DNA from: Nostoc sp. MG11
Lineage (GTDB): Bacteria; Cyanobacteriota; Cyanobacteriia; Cyanobacteriales; Nostocaceae
Assembly: GCF_014904695.1 (NCBI RefSeq)
Contig: NZ_JACXXN010000017.1
Coordinates: forward strand, 62,001-126,000
DNA: 64,000 nt
Direction: 5' to 3'
The position numbers and the translations under genes are program-made. This document shows positions 17,684 through 27,494 of this stretch, piece by piece; the first letter of the stretch is position 1; each line of letters opens with the position of its first letter. The notes under the pieces were generated by a model. The model was not told the DNA's origin, did no database searches, and saw only the letters and a list, made by a program, of their open reading frames with translations.

Positions 17684-18784
17684 TCACAAAGTTAGAGAGG
17701 ATTGAAATGGATAAACGGGAAGCTTAAAAGCAAAGATAGCACCACTGGGTACTCTGTTCTCTGCCCAGATTATACCGCCATGCGCTTCAATAATTTGGCG
17801 AGATAGGTAAAGCCCTAACCCAGAGCCTTTGCCTTGGCGGTCGCTACTTCCCTGGTAAAATCGCTCAAATAAGTAGGGGAACTCTTCAGGCTGGATACCC
17901 GCACCCGTATCTAAAATTTTGACAACTTGATAGGACGTTTGGCCTGTTAAGACGATTTCAACATGATCACTACGCCGGGAATGGTTAATAGCATTCACCA
18001 GAAGATTGATAAAAACTCGTTTTAGTTGTAGGACATCACCCTTAACCCATAGCGTTCGCCGCCAATCAGAGTCACCATAACTAAACGAGAAATAAACCCG
18101 ACGATTTGCAGCTAATTCAGTGAGGGTACTAGCTGTTTCCTCAGCCAAAACAACTAAATCTACAGGTACTAAATCAAGCTTTAAGCCTTCAGTATCATTA
18201 CGATAGACATCCAACAACGTTTCTAGGAGTTGTAGGGAAGTCTCATGGCTACGTGCCATCGTTGCTAAAACTTTCTGCTGTGCTGGTAAGACTGCACCAA
18301 ATTTTTCTTGTTGAAAGGCCTTAAGAGCTTCAATTGCTCCCAGTAGCGGTGTTTTCAGATCGTGAGTAAGTGTGGAAGCAAAATCTTCTCGCAATCTGAC
18401 TAATTCTTCTTGTGCTTCTAACTTTGCCTTAGTCAGGGCGATCGCTTCTTGTGAGCACCGAATGCGATCGCTCAAAAACCCTGTTACAATCAATGCCATC
18501 GCTGCGATCGCTCTACTTGCAACTATGGAAGCCTTGATCACTTCACCTCCTGGTACTACAAGATTCAGCATCGTTAAGCACACAGCCACGAGTGTAGCTT
18601 GAAAGGTGGCAAGCCGCCCCAGCCAAAAATTTGCCAATAAAATTGGCCCCGTGTAGAGATACCCAAACACGTATTCATTTGGCGTAGAAAACTCTACAGT
18701 CAAAACAACTATAAACAGACTAGCAATGAGCAAAGATTTGCCCAAAGGCGATTTTTTATTAGGTAATTTAGCTTTCAAAGACAC
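17684..18784 (-). CDS. Sensor histidine kinase
   Basis: 366 residues. The N-terminal region (about 17-105) is a membrane module of four or so segments with no large periplasmic loop, followed by a short coiled coil (EAIALTKAKLEAQEELVRL). The kinase core has His141 in TLTHDLKTPL, the N box NLLVNAINHS, G1 DTGAGI and G2 GKGSGLGLYL, all intact. The membrane input domain resembles the small DUF4118/MASE-like modules; the signal is unknown. Usher and universal-stress domains of a full KdpD are absent. Upstream is a 428-base divergent region shared with kdpA. Confidence 0.88.
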   Translation of the reverse strand: MSLKAKLPNKKSPLGKSLLIASLFIVVLTVEFSTPNEYVFGYLYTGPILLANFWLGRLATFQATLVAVCLTMLNLVVPGGEVIKASIVASRAIAAMALIVTGFLSDRIRCSQEAIALTKAKLEAQEELVRLREDFASTLTHDLKTPLLGAIEALKAFQQEKFGAVLPAQQKVLATMARSHETSLQLLETLLDVYRNDTEGLKLDLVPVDLVVLAEETASTLTELAANRRVYFSFSYGDSDWRRTLWVKGDVLQLKRVFINLLVNAINHSRRSDHVEIVLTGQTSYQVVKILDTGAGIQPEEFPYLFERFYQGSSDRQGKGSGLGLYLSRQIIEAHGGIIWAENRVPSGAIFAFKLPVYPFQSSLTL

Positions 18785-19212
18785 TATTTATAAAATGGTT
18801 ATTTTTATGCATTATATATTAACTAAAAAACTCAAACTTTCTTTTATATATTTATCTAATTTTACCTAGCCTATTATTAATTTGGTTAAATATAGTTTAT
18901 CCAAAAATATAAACATATATAGAAGCTAGCTAAACACCTTAAACACTTATCTATATAGAAATAAACGTCATGCATAAACAAATAAACTTTATTTTATATC
19001 CTCATAACACTTGTTTTAATTGTCAAATTAACTAATGATATAAATTGAAATTAATTAGAGAACCTTATTTTCTGGGATAAACGTAAAAATGCAATTATGT
19101 CACTTAGTTACTACGCTCAAAATTTCCTTTAACAAAACGCATCCAGTTCGCTGTTCGCCCAAAGAGTGTTTAATCAAAAGTTAGAAAATAATGTCTTGGG
19201 ATTTCTAAATTC
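18785..19212. promoter_or_regulatory. Divergent promoter region between the histidine kinase and kdpA
   Basis: 428 AT-rich bases with no open frame. By position it holds promoters for both the two-component system (minus) and the kdp operon (plus). I could not identify a specific operator. Confidence 0.5.
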
Positions 19213-20970
19213 ATGTTACAAGGATGGATTCAAATTGTTCTAACGTTACTCATCGTCATAGTAACTACTCCCTTGTTCGGAAGATATATGGCTAACGTTT
19301 TTATGGGAGAGAGGACGTTACTCGACCCGGTGATAACTCCGATAGAACGAGTCATTTATAGCTTTAGTGTGGTGCGATCACCAAAGGCGGGGCGAAGCCC
19401 ATCGCGTAGCGTCTCCGTAGGAGAATCGCCTAGGTTGGGGCGTAGCCCATCGCCAGATGAAATGACTGGGTGGCAATATGCTAAAGCTGTGCTGTATAGC
19501 AATCTCGTCATGGGGATTTTGGTTTACCTCATCCTCATAACTCAAGGATGGCTACCACTCAATCCCACAAGGCTAGGTGCGCCAAGTTGGGATTTAGCAC
19601 TGCACACCACTCTTTCTTTTCTCACCAATACAGATCAGCAGCACTACTCTGGTGAGACAACTCTTAGCTATGCCAGTCAAACTTTTGCGCTTGGTTTTCT
19701 GATGTTCACTTCTGCTGCAACGGGTTTATCTGTTGGTATCGCCTTCATTCGCGGTTTAACTGGCAGACCTTTGGGCAACTTTTACACTGACCTCACAAGG
19801 TCAATTACACGAATATTACTACCCATGTCCATCATTGGGGGCTTGTTGTTAATCTTGGCAGGTGTACCAGAAACCTTGGCAGGCCCAGCAACAGCAGCCA
19901 CCTTAGAGGGGGCGACTCAGGTAATTGCCCGTGGCCCAGTTGCCCACTTCGAGATTATTAAACAAATTGGAGAGAACGGCGGCGGTTTCTTTGGCATCAA
20001 CTCTGCCCATCCCTTTGAAAATCCCAATGGTTTCTCTAACTTGCTAGAGACTTGGGCAATGATTTCCATCCCCTCAGCGTTGATTTATACCTACGGTTTA
20101 TTTGCCAACAACCGCAAACAGGCATGGTTAGTGTTTTGGATGGTGTTTGTGATCTTTGCCTTTTTAGTAGGTATTGCAGCAGTAGGTGAGTTTCAAGGAA
20201 ATCCTCTTGTTAATCCCCTGTTGGGAGGACAGCAACCCAACTTAGAAGGAAAAGAAGTTCGATTTGGTTGGGCGCAAACAGCACTTTGGGCGGTAATGAC
20301 TACAGCAACAATGTGTGGTGCTGTAAATGGGATGCACGATTCCTTAATGCCGCCAGGTGGGTTTGCCACTCTATTTAATATGTTCTTGCAAATCATCTGG
20401 GGAGGCCAGGGAACTGGCACGGCGTACTTATTTATCTACTTGATTTTGGCGGTGTTCCTCACTGGTTTAATGGTGGGACGAACCCCGGAATTTTTAGGAC
20501 GCAAAATCGAGAAAAAAGAAATCGTCCTTGCCAGCGTCATCTTGTTAGTTCACCCCTTTGCCATTCTCATCCCTTGGGCGATCGTCTTTGGCTTTCCTGA
20601 TACTCTGTCAGGCATTAGTAACCCAGGTTTCCACGGCGTTTCGCAGGTGGTGTACGAATATGCTTCCGCAGCAGCTAACAACGGTTCTGGCTTTGAAGGG
20701 TTAGGAGATAACACCCTCTGGTGGAACCTCAGCGCCAGTGTCAGCATTTTAGCAGGACGTTATATCCCCATCATCGCCCTGCTGCTGCTAGCAGATAGTA
20801 TGTCCCGCAAGCAAGCCGTTCCTATGACCTCTGGTACTTTGAGAACCGATACCAGACTTTTCACCGGAGTTACAGGGGGCGTGATTTTAATTCTTGGTGC
20901 TCTTACCTTCTTCCCCGTATTAGTTTTAGGCCCTCTGGCAGAAGCATTTCAAATTGCCAGAGGCGGATAA
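19213..20970 (+). CDS. kdpA: Potassium-transporting ATPase, potassium-binding subunit KdpA
   Basis: 585 residues with about ten membrane segments; forms the K+ channel-like part of the high-affinity Kdp pump. Selectivity-filter regions are recognisable ([58 protein letters not shown]). Family length is about 557-561; the excess is an in-frame insert of some 26 residues ([20 protein letters not shown] and following) after VIYSFSVV, encoded by a repeat at 19376-19453. The insert lies in a loop before the second membrane segment, so function may be kept. First gene of kdpA-kdpB-kdpF/G-kdpC. The pump is expected to be induced under K+ limitation. Confidence 0.96.
   Translation: MLQGWIQIVLTLLIVIVTTPLFGRYMANVFMGERTLLDPVITPIERVIYSFSVVRSPKAGRSPSRSVSVGESPRLGRSPSPDEMTGWQYAKAVLYSNLVMGILVYLILITQGWLPLNPTRLGAPSWDLALHTTLSFLTNTDQQHYSGETTLSYASQTFALGFLMFTSAATGLSVGIAFIRGLTGRPLGNFYTDLTRSITRILLPMSIIGGLLLILAGVPETLAGPATAATLEGATQVIARGPVAHFEIIKQIGENGGGFFGINSAHPFENPNGFSNLLETWAMISIPSALIYTYGLFANNRKQAWLVFWMVFVIFAFLVGIAAVGEFQGNPLVNPLLGGQQPNLEGKEVRFGWAQTALWAVMTTATMCGAVNGMHDSLMPPGGFATLFNMFLQIIWGGQGTGTAYLFIYLILAVFLTGLMVGRTPEFLGRKIEKKEIVLASVILLVHPFAILIPWAIVFGFPDTLSGISNPGFHGVSQVVYEYASAAANNGSGFEGLGDNTLWWNLSASVSILAGRYIPIIALLLLADSMSRKQAVPMTSGTLRTDTRLFTGVTGGVILILGALTFFPVLVLGPLAEAFQIARGG
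19376..19453 (+). repeat. Interspersed repeat inserted in kdpA
   Basis: About 78 bases, a multiple of three, GC-rich, with a direct repeat GGGGCG(A/T)AGCCCATCGC at 19389-19405 and 19437-19453. The GGGCGTAGCCC core also appears between genes in this window (for example near 42335). It interrupts a region where other KdpA proteins have no residues. Confidence 0.8.
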
Positions 20971-20994
20971 ACAATTCAAATTTGCTCATTCAAA

Positions 20995-23064
20995 ATGGAA
21001 TCATCAACTAAACTTCGACAAGAACGCAAACATACGCCCAAAGTCAAAAATACTGGACTCTACTCTAGGGCTTTTCGGCAAGCATTTGTCAAGCTACATC
21101 CGCGCAATATGCTTAAGAATCCAGTGATGTTTTTGGTATGGGTAGGCACAATTATCACAGCGCTGGTAACGATCGCCCCTAACCTGTTTGGCAACATTCC
21201 CGGAGATAACCCACGACTGTTTAATGGGCTGATTACTTTAATTTTGTTCTTTACCGTTGTGTTTGCTAACTTTGCCGAAGCGATCGCCGAAGGACGGGGC
21301 AAAGCTCAGGCAGATGCTTTAAGAGCGACAAAATCCGATGTCACCGCACGTAAACTTCTCCCCGATGGCTCTATCCAAGAAATTAGCTCTACAGCCTTAC
21401 GTCGCGGCGACCAAATCAAAGTAATTTCAGGCGACATCATCCCCGCCGATGGCGAGGTAATTGCGGGGGTGGCTTCCGTGGATGAATCTGCCATCACTGG
21501 GGAATCTGCACCAGTATTGAAAGAACCAGGGTCAGACATTGCCAGTTCCGTTACTGGGGGAACGCGCATCACCTCTGATGAGTTGGTAATTCGCGTTACG
21601 GCTGACCCTGGCAAAGGCTTTATTGACCGGATGATATCTCTAGTAGAAGGGGCTTCCCGCAGTAAAACTCCTAATGAAATCGCTTTGACGGTCTTGCTAG
21701 CAGTCCTTACTCAAGTATTTTTAGTGGTGATTGCAACTCTGCCTACGGTTTCAGTCTACGTTAAATCACCAGTAAGTATTGCCATGTTGATAGCCTTGTT
21801 GGTGGCGCTGATTCCGACCACAATTGGGGGATTATTAAGTGCGATCGGGATTGCTGGCATGGATAGAGTCGCCCAGTTTAACGTGATTGCTACTTCCGGG
21901 CGCGCGGTAGAAGTTTGCGGGGATATTAATACGTTGGTATTAGATAAAACAGGCACAATTACTTTAGGGAACCGTTTGGCAGAAGAATTTATTCCTGTTA
22001 ATGGTCATTCCCTAGATGATGTGGCGAAAGTGGCGCTGGCATCTAGTGTGTTTGATGAAACACCAGAAGGAAAATCTATCATCAAACTTGCAGAGAAATT
22101 AGGAGCAACATTAGATTTCGACCCGAAACAAGCAGAAGGTATCGAATTTTCTGCCAAAACTCGCATGAGCGGCACTGACTTACCTAATGGCATCCAAATT
22201 CGCAAGGGTGCTGTAGATGCAATTAAAGGATTTGTCCGCTCCCGAAATGGAAAATTAACTCCCGAACTTGATGCAGCCTACGAGCGAATTTCCAGATTGG
22301 GCGGAACTCCATTAGCTATATGTCAAAACGACGAAATCTATGGTGTGATTTATCTTAAAGACATCATTAAACCAGGTATCCGAGAACGGTTTGATCAAAT
22401 GCGGCGTATGGGGATCAAAACCGTTATGCTTACCGGAGATAACCGCATAACTGCATCTGTGATTGCTCAAGAAGCTGGAGTCGATGACTTTATTGCTGAA
22501 GCTACTCCAGAAGACAAAATTGAGGTGATTCGTTCTGAACAAGGACAAGGCAAGTTAGTTGCGATGACTGGAGATGGTACTAACGATGCTCCAGCTTTGG
22601 CTCAGGCAAATGTCGGAGTGGCAATGAATTCTGGCACGCAAGCGGCAAAAGAAGCTGCTAATATGGTAGACCTGGATTCTGACCCCACCAAATTAATTGA
22701 TATCGTCACTATTGGTAAGCAATTACTGATTACTCGTGGCGCACTTACTACCTTTTCAATTGCTAACGATGTCGCCAAGTATTTCGCTATCATTCCCGCT
22801 ATCTTCGCGGGAATTGGTGTTGGCAGTCTCAATATTATGGGTTTGGCAAGCCCTCAATCTGCGGTATTGTCAGCACTGATTTACAATGCCTTGATTATTC
22901 CGGCGCTTATTCCCTTAGCGCTAACTGGTATCAAGTTTCGACCGTTAACAGCTGATCAACTTTTACAACGCAATATTTTCATTTATGGACTCGGTGGCGT
23001 TATTGCTCCCTTCATTGCCGTCAAAGTGATTGATGTGCTGATTACTGCGGTTGGTTTAGCATAA
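20995..23064 (+). CDS. kdpB: Potassium-transporting ATPase, ATP-binding subunit KdpB
   Basis: 689 residues, P-type ATPase. Phosphorylation site Asp317 in DKTGT, actuator loop TGES, hinge [14 protein letters not shown] and nucleotide-domain GGTPLAI are all present, so it is catalytically complete. It couples ATP hydrolysis to K+ transport through KdpA. ATG at 20995 lies 24 bases after the kdpA stop. The N-terminus matches the typical basic KdpB start ([22 protein letters not shown]). Confidence 0.98.
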   Translation: MESSTKLRQERKHTPKVKNTGLYSRAFRQAFVKLHPRNMLKNPVMFLVWVGTIITALVTIAPNLFGNIPGDNPRLFNGLITLILFFTVVFANFAEAIAEGRGKAQADALRATKSDVTARKLLPDGSIQEISSTALRRGDQIKVISGDIIPADGEVIAGVASVDESAITGESAPVLKEPGSDIASSVTGGTRITSDELVIRVTADPGKGFIDRMISLVEGASRSKTPNEIALTVLLAVLTQVFLVVIATLPTVSVYVKSPVSIAMLIALLVALIPTTIGGLLSAIGIAGMDRVAQFNVIATSGRAVEVCGDINTLVLDKTGTITLGNRLAEEFIPVNGHSLDDVAKVALASSVFDETPEGKSIIKLAEKLGATLDFDPKQAEGIEFSAKTRMSGTDLPNGIQIRKGAVDAIKGFVRSRNGKLTPELDAAYERISRLGGTPLAICQNDEIYGVIYLKDIIKPGIRERFDQMRRMGIKTVMLTGDNRITASVIAQEAGVDDFIAEATPEDKIEVIRSEQGQGKLVAMTGDGTNDAPALAQANVGVAMNSGTQAAKEAANMVDLDSDPTKLIDIVTIGKQLLITRGALTTFSIANDVAKYFAIIPAIFAGIGVGSLNIMGLASPQSAVLSALIYNALIIPALIPLALTGIKFRPLTADQLLQRNIFIYGLGGVIAPFIAVKVIDVLITAVGLA

Positions 23065-23085
23065 TACGATTTTGGATTTTGAACT

Positions 23086-23328
23086 ATGGAATATTTACCA
23101 CACAATTTTTCTGAAGTATTTACCTTCGTAACTTGCAAACGAAATCGCATTCCGCTAAATCTATTTTTGCTTTTGTGCTTTAACGTGCTGCTAGCACCAG
23201 CAGTACAGGCAGCGACTCCGGTCGAACTATCACGCTCTGCATCTTATGCCATTGCGCTTTTAGGACTTGTCACCCTCAGCCTATGCGTTTATTTATTTGT
23301 TGTGATTTTTCAACCGGAGAAATTTTAA
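23086..23328 (+). CDS. KdpF/KdpG-like small membrane subunit of the Kdp pump
   Basis: 80 residues. The C-terminal part (SYAIALLGLVTLSLCVYLFV followed by VIFQPEKF) resembles KdpF, the single-helix peptide that stabilises KdpABC. An extra N-terminal hydrophobic segment (about 23-42, ending AVQA) may be a signal peptide. In Anabaena the matching longer gene between kdpB and kdpC has been called kdpG. It starts 21 bases after kdpB and stops right at the kdpC start, clearly in the operon. Confidence 0.75.
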   Translation: MEYLPHNFSEVFTFVTCKRNRIPLNLFLLLCFNVLLAPAVQAATPVELSRSASYAIALLGLVTLSLCVYLFVVIFQPEKF

Positions 23329-23919
23329 ATGAGTCAGCTACGCCAAATCAATAAAGCTATTCGTTCTACTGTTGCTCTGTGGGTGCTAACAGCATTACTG
23401 TATCCCCTGTTTATGCTGCTGTCTGGACAGATAGCGTTTTCCTTTCAGGCAAACGGTAGCTTACTTACCAATTCTCAAGGAACAGTCGTTGGTTCGGCAT
23501 TGATTGGTCAACCGTTTAGGAGCGATCGCTATTTCTGGAGTCGTCCTAGCAGCATTGACTATAGTACTAAACCTGAAGTTGCCACCACAGGAACTTCAGG
23601 AGCCAGCAACCTAGCACCTAGCAATCCTGAACTCCTCAAACGCATTCAAGGAGAAGTAACACGGCTCAAACAAGCTAATATTCAACCTACCGCTGATTTA
23701 GTTTATGCCTCTGGCTCTGGTCTAGATCCACATATCAGCCCTGAAGCAGCCCAAGCACAGGCTCAGCGTGTTGCTACCTCTCGCCGTATTGATCCAAACC
23801 AAATTCAAAAGCTGATAAATGAAAACACTGATGGCAGATTCCTGGGTATTTTTGGCGAACCTGGAGTCAACGTCCTGAAGCTGAATTTGGCATTAGACGT
23901 TTTGCAATCCAACCTTTAG
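23329..23919 (+). CDS. kdpC: Potassium-transporting ATPase subunit KdpC
   Basis: 196 residues: one N-terminal membrane helix (about 18-38) and a periplasmic domain with the KdpC signatures GSALIGQPF, YFWSRPS, and a C-terminal RIDPNQIQKLINENTDGRFLG. It stabilises KdpAB and raises apparent ATP affinity. The start immediately follows the kdpF/G stop. No kdpD follows; the operon ends against a convergent ABC-F gene. Confidence 0.97.
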   Translation: MSQLRQINKAIRSTVALWVLTALLYPLFMLLSGQIAFSFQANGSLLTNSQGTVVGSALIGQPFRSDRYFWSRPSSIDYSTKPEVATTGTSGASNLAPSNPELLKRIQGEVTRLKQANIQPTADLVYASGSGLDPHISPEAAQAQAQRVATSRRIDPNQIQKLINENTDGRFLGIFGEPGVNVLKLNLALDVLQSNL

Positions 23920-23952
23920 CTTTCCAAGTTTGGATTAGTAAATCTGAAGATT

Positions 23953-25881
23953 TTAAGACTCTATCTCAGCTAATTCTAACCAGCGCTCAGTCGCCACATC
24001 GATTGCTTGCTTGAGCGATTCTACCTGTTCATAGAGTTTTTGCACTTGGCTATAATTTCCCGGAGAAACGTTTGCTAGGGTTTTCTCGGTTTCTGTTTTC
24101 TCAGCTTCTAACTGAGCAATTTTACCTTCCAACTGCACCCATTCTTTTTTTTCCCAATTTGATAGCCCGCGCCGCTTTTTATTCTCTACTTCTTTAGGCA
24201 CAGATGCAGCTTTCTGAACTTCTACATTTTTTTGCTTATCCTTTGTATTAGCAGCTTGTTGCTGTGCTTCTTCGGCTTTTTTATAGTCCAGATAAACTGA
24301 GTAATTACCTGGATATTGCCGGAGATTACCGCCCTCTTCAAAGGAAAAGATTGTGTCTATAGTGCGGTCGAGAAAGTAGCGATCGTGAGAAACTGCAATT
24401 ACACACCCTGCAAAATCTTCTAAATAGTCCTCTAAAACTGCCAACGTCTGCACATCTAAATCATTTGTTGGTTCATCTAAAATCAAAACATTGGGCGCAC
24501 TCATGAGAACCCGCAATAGAAATAAACGGCGTTTTTCTCCACCAGAAAGTTTATGAATTGGTGCATATTGCTGGTTTCCCGGAAACAGAAACCGCTCCAG
24601 CATTTGAGAAGCAGTAATTTGAGTACCGTCAGTTATTTTGACAAATTCTCCTTCTTCTTTGATATAGTCAATCACGCGCTGATCTTCGTTCAATGCTGTC
24701 AGTAATTCTTCAGAATGCTGGTCAAAATAACCGATATGAACTGTACCACCAATTTCTACACTGCCAGAATCAGGCTGAACCCGCCCGGTAATCATATCCA
24801 TTAATGTGGATTTACCTGCACCGTTACCGCCGATAATGCCAATGCGGTCTTCTGGACTAAATTCGTAGGTAAAATTATTAATTAGAGTGCGCCCATCGTA
24901 AGCTTTAGAAACTTGATTTAGTTCAATAACTTTTTTGCCTATACGACGACCAACTGTAGAAATATCAACTTTACCCTGAACTTGCTTAAACTCAGTGTCT
25001 CGCAGAGCGTGAGCGCGGTCAATTCTCGCTTTTTGCTTAGTACTCCTGGCTTTCGGCCCTTTTTTGAGCCATTCCAACTCGCGCCGCAACACGCCTTGAT
25101 GTTTGCGTTGACTACTGACGGCAGATTCTTCAGCTAAAGCTTTCTTTTCGAGGTAATATGAATAATTACCTGTGTAAGTATAAATGTCGCCTCGGTCAAT
25201 TTCAACGATACGATTGGTGACACGATCCAAAAAGTAGCGATCGTGAGTTATCAGAAAAAGTGCACCACGATAACGGTTCAAATAACTTTGTAACCATTCC
25301 ACAGAAAGAGCATCAAGATGGTTTGTAGGCTCATCCATGAGTAAAACATCGGGTTCTGATAGCAGTGCTGATGCTAAAGCGATGCGCTTGCGATAGCCTC
25401 CAGACAAAGTACCTATTTTGGCGTCAAAGTCAGAGATTCCTAATTTCGTAAGGATGATTTTGGCGTTGGTTTCTAGTTCCCAAGCGCCGCTTGCATCCAT
25501 ACGTTGCATCACCTCAGAAAGGCGAGACATTAGCTGACTGTCATCTGGATAATGAGCTAGTTTATCTGAAATTTCTTCGTACTCACGCACCAAAGCCATG
25601 TGTTCGCCACTGTCAGCAAAAACTTGCTCTAAAACTGTGTGATTTTCATCCAAATCTGGTTGTTGGGGTAAATAGATGATTTTAGAACCAGAGTTGACTA
25701 AAATTTGACCACTATCAATTGGTTCTAGCCCTGCTATCATCTTTAATAATGTTGATTTACCAGAACCGTTAGTACCAATTAAACCAACTTTATCGGTAGC
25801 ATCAAGGCTAAAGCTAGCATCTATGAGAATTTCTTTGATGCCAAAGTCTTTTTTGACTGATTGTAGTGTAATAATACTCAT
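23953..25881 (-). CDS. ABC-F family ATP-binding protein (Uup/YdiF-like)
   Basis: About 642 residues with two ABC domains and no membrane segments: Walker A GTNGSGKST and GGNGAGKST, signatures LSGGYRKR and LSGGEKRR, Walker B VLLMDEPTNHLD and VLILDEPTNDLD. The linker is rich in Lys/Arg (KKGPKARSTKQKARIDRA) and the C-terminus is a coiled coil (EGKIAQLEAEKTETEKTLANV), as in Uup-type proteins that act on ribosomes or nucleic acid. ATG at 25881 (MSIITLQSVKKDFG) is the conserved start; an upstream frame extension from 25950 has no support. Confidence 0.9.
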   Translation of the reverse strand: MSIITLQSVKKDFGIKEILIDASFSLDATDKVGLIGTNGSGKSTLLKMIAGLEPIDSGQILVNSGSKIIYLPQQPDLDENHTVLEQVFADSGEHMALVREYEEISDKLAHYPDDSQLMSRLSEVMQRMDASGAWELETNAKIILTKLGISDFDAKIGTLSGGYRKRIALASALLSEPDVLLMDEPTNHLDALSVEWLQSYLNRYRGALFLITHDRYFLDRVTNRIVEIDRGDIYTYTGNYSYYLEKKALAEESAVSSQRKHQGVLRRELEWLKKGPKARSTKQKARIDRAHALRDTEFKQVQGKVDISTVGRRIGKKVIELNQVSKAYDGRTLINNFTYEFSPEDRIGIIGGNGAGKSTLMDMITGRVQPDSGSVEIGGTVHIGYFDQHSEELLTALNEDQRVIDYIKEEGEFVKITDGTQITASQMLERFLFPGNQQYAPIHKLSGGEKRRLFLLRVLMSAPNVLILDEPTNDLDVQTLAVLEDYLEDFAGCVIAVSHDRYFLDRTIDTIFSFEEGGNLRQYPGNYSVYLDYKKAEEAQQQAANTKDKQKNVEVQKAASVPKEVENKKRRGLSNWEKKEWVQLEGKIAQLEAEKTETEKTLANVSPGNYSQVQKLYEQVESLKQAIDVATERWLELAEIES

Positions 25882-25953
25882 AAGATTTAGTAATTTTTTA
25901 TTAGTTATTAGTTCGGTAGGCAAGACATACGCCCTACCTACATTTGCCAAATT

Positions 25954-26370
25954 CTATACAAATAAATCCAAAGGTAAGTGTCCATACATTTCGTTGACTC
26001 CTCCTTCTTCGTAAGATTGGCAAGATACAAGTACGCCTCGATGATGTCCGAGATAGGAATCTAGATAGCACAAGCCATTTTTGCCATTTAATTTTATATA
26101 AACTGGCCCTTCAGATGTAGGTAGATTGTTGGGTGCTTCATAACCAAAAGCCAGAGAATAGGTTTTCATAGCCAAAATTCCTTCCTCTGCTGTATCAGCA
26201 CAAATTCCTAAAATTTGATAATCAGAAAGGCTGCTAAGTAAAATTAAAGCATTACGAGTTATAGCTTTTTCTAATGGCTTGAGAACAGGCGCAATGTCTA
26301 GACAGTTGAATTTGTTCAGAATTTTTTTCGCTTCTTCAGCGGTGAGAGTGTGATCATTATGGGTTGACAT
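25954..26370 (-). CDS. DUF1824 family protein
   Basis: 138 residues of a family confined to cyanobacteria and of unknown role. Recognised by LTAEEAKKILNKF, the central LILLSSLSDYQILGICADT, and the aromatic GPVYIKLNGKNGLCYLDSY ending in HRGVLVSCQS. No catalytic motif or membrane segment is visible. It lies between the ABC-F and SPFH genes on the same strand, with 72 and 84 base gaps that contain short palindromes (for example AAGTTGGG/CCCAACTT at 26411-26431). Confidence 0.75.
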   Translation of the reverse strand: MSTHNDHTLTAEEAKKILNKFNCLDIAPVLKPLEKAITRNALILLSSLSDYQILGICADTAEEGILAMKTYSLAFGYEAPNNLPTSEGPVYIKLNGKNGLCYLDSYLGHHRGVLVSCQSYEEGGVNEMYGHLPLDLFV

Positions 26371-26454
26371 AAACTTGGATTATTCCCTGGATGATGTTTC
26401 TTTTGTGTCTAAGTTGGGCTATACCCAACTTACTAATATTATTATTTACTCGAA

Positions 26455-27303
26455 TTAAGGTTGATTTGAAACATTCCCTAGGTTGAAAATGAAAGGAACA
26501 CTGCCTTTCGAGTCAGCACCCATAACGAGAACTTTTGGCATCTGAGCGCCGCCAGTCTTCCAAGCTTCGATTGCTTCTTTTTGCAGAACTAACTGTCCTC
26601 CTTGGGCTTTGAGAGTCTCTGCTAATAGTCTTTGAGCTTCTGCTTTACCCTTAGCGCGATTAACTTCTGCTTGAGCTTCTTGTTCAGCTTCCCGCGCCAC
26701 ATAAACGGCTCTTTGTGCTCGTTGTTCAGCAATTTGTTTTTCTTCAACTGCTCTAGCAAATTCCGGTGAGAACGTCAAGTCAACTACGCTAGTATCTAAC
26801 ACTATTATTCCATATTTGTCTAAGCGATCGCCTAACGCATTATCAAAGTCTTCCTTCAATTCACTTCTTTTGGTAATTGCTTCTTCTACTGTTCTTCTAG
26901 CAGCTGCAATTTTAAATGCTTCTTGTGTCTGAGGTGCAATGATTTTTGATACAATATTTTCCAAGGTTCCTTGTTTTCTTCTTACTTGAACTACTTGTGT
27001 GGGATCAAGGCGAAAATTAATTGCAAACCTTGCAGATAAATTTTGTAGATCTTTAGTAGAACTTTCTGCTGGTACTTCAAACTTTTGTACAGTCAAATCA
27101 TACACATCTATCACTGAGATAAAAGGTGGTTTCAGGTGGATACCTTCCAATAAAGCACCATCTCTAGCTTTACCCAAGATGCTGATTACTCCTGCTTGTC
27201 CTGGATTAATGATAATAAAGGCATTTAGTCCAATAATTACCAGTATTGCCAACACAATTCCGAGAACTGTGGTTTGCCAATTTCCTAATTGCTGATCTTT
27301 CAA
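26455..27303 (-). CDS. Prohibitin-like SPFH/Band-7 membrane protein
   Basis: About 283 residues: one N-terminal membrane helix ([19 protein letters not shown]), the SPFH domain ([17 protein letters not shown]... to about 190) and a long charged coiled coil ([20 protein letters not shown]). It belongs with prohibitins that form membrane scaffolds or chaperone membrane proteins, possibly with FtsH. No ATG exists near the 5' end. A TTG at 27303 has GGAG eight bases upstream and is taken as the start; another TTG at 27360 is possible. Divergent from the ABC exporter. Confidence 0.88.
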   Translation of the reverse strand: MKDQQLGNWQTTVLGIVLAILVIIGLNAFIIINPGQAGVISILGKARDGALLEGIHLKPPFISVIDVYDLTVQKFEVPAESSTKDLQNLSARFAINFRLDPTQVVQVRRKQGTLENIVSKIIAPQTQEAFKIAAARRTVEEAITKRSELKEDFDNALGDRLDKYGIIVLDTSVVDLTFSPEFARAVEEKQIAEQRAQRAVYVAREAEQEAQAEVNRAKGKAEAQRLLAETLKAQGGQLVLQKEAIEAWKTGGAQMPKVLVMGADSKGSVPFIFNLGNVSNQP

Positions 27304-27494
27304 GTTATTATCTCCATGTGAGTCCTGAGTCTGAATTCTTGTGTAAAATAGTACGGGCAAATCTGAAGGTAGTAAATAGTCAAAAGTTTTGCTTAGACTT
27401 AAGTAAAATTAGTAAGTCTGAATCAAGTCTTCAATCTTTTAGGCTCAAGACTTTGTTCCGTGGTAATATCATTCACACGCAACTGCAAAAAGCC

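Noticed and set aside
26411-26431. AAGTTGGG/CCCAACTT hairpin as terminator of the SPFH gene
   Set aside because: No T-run on the minus strand after the stem; it looks like another dispersed palindrome.
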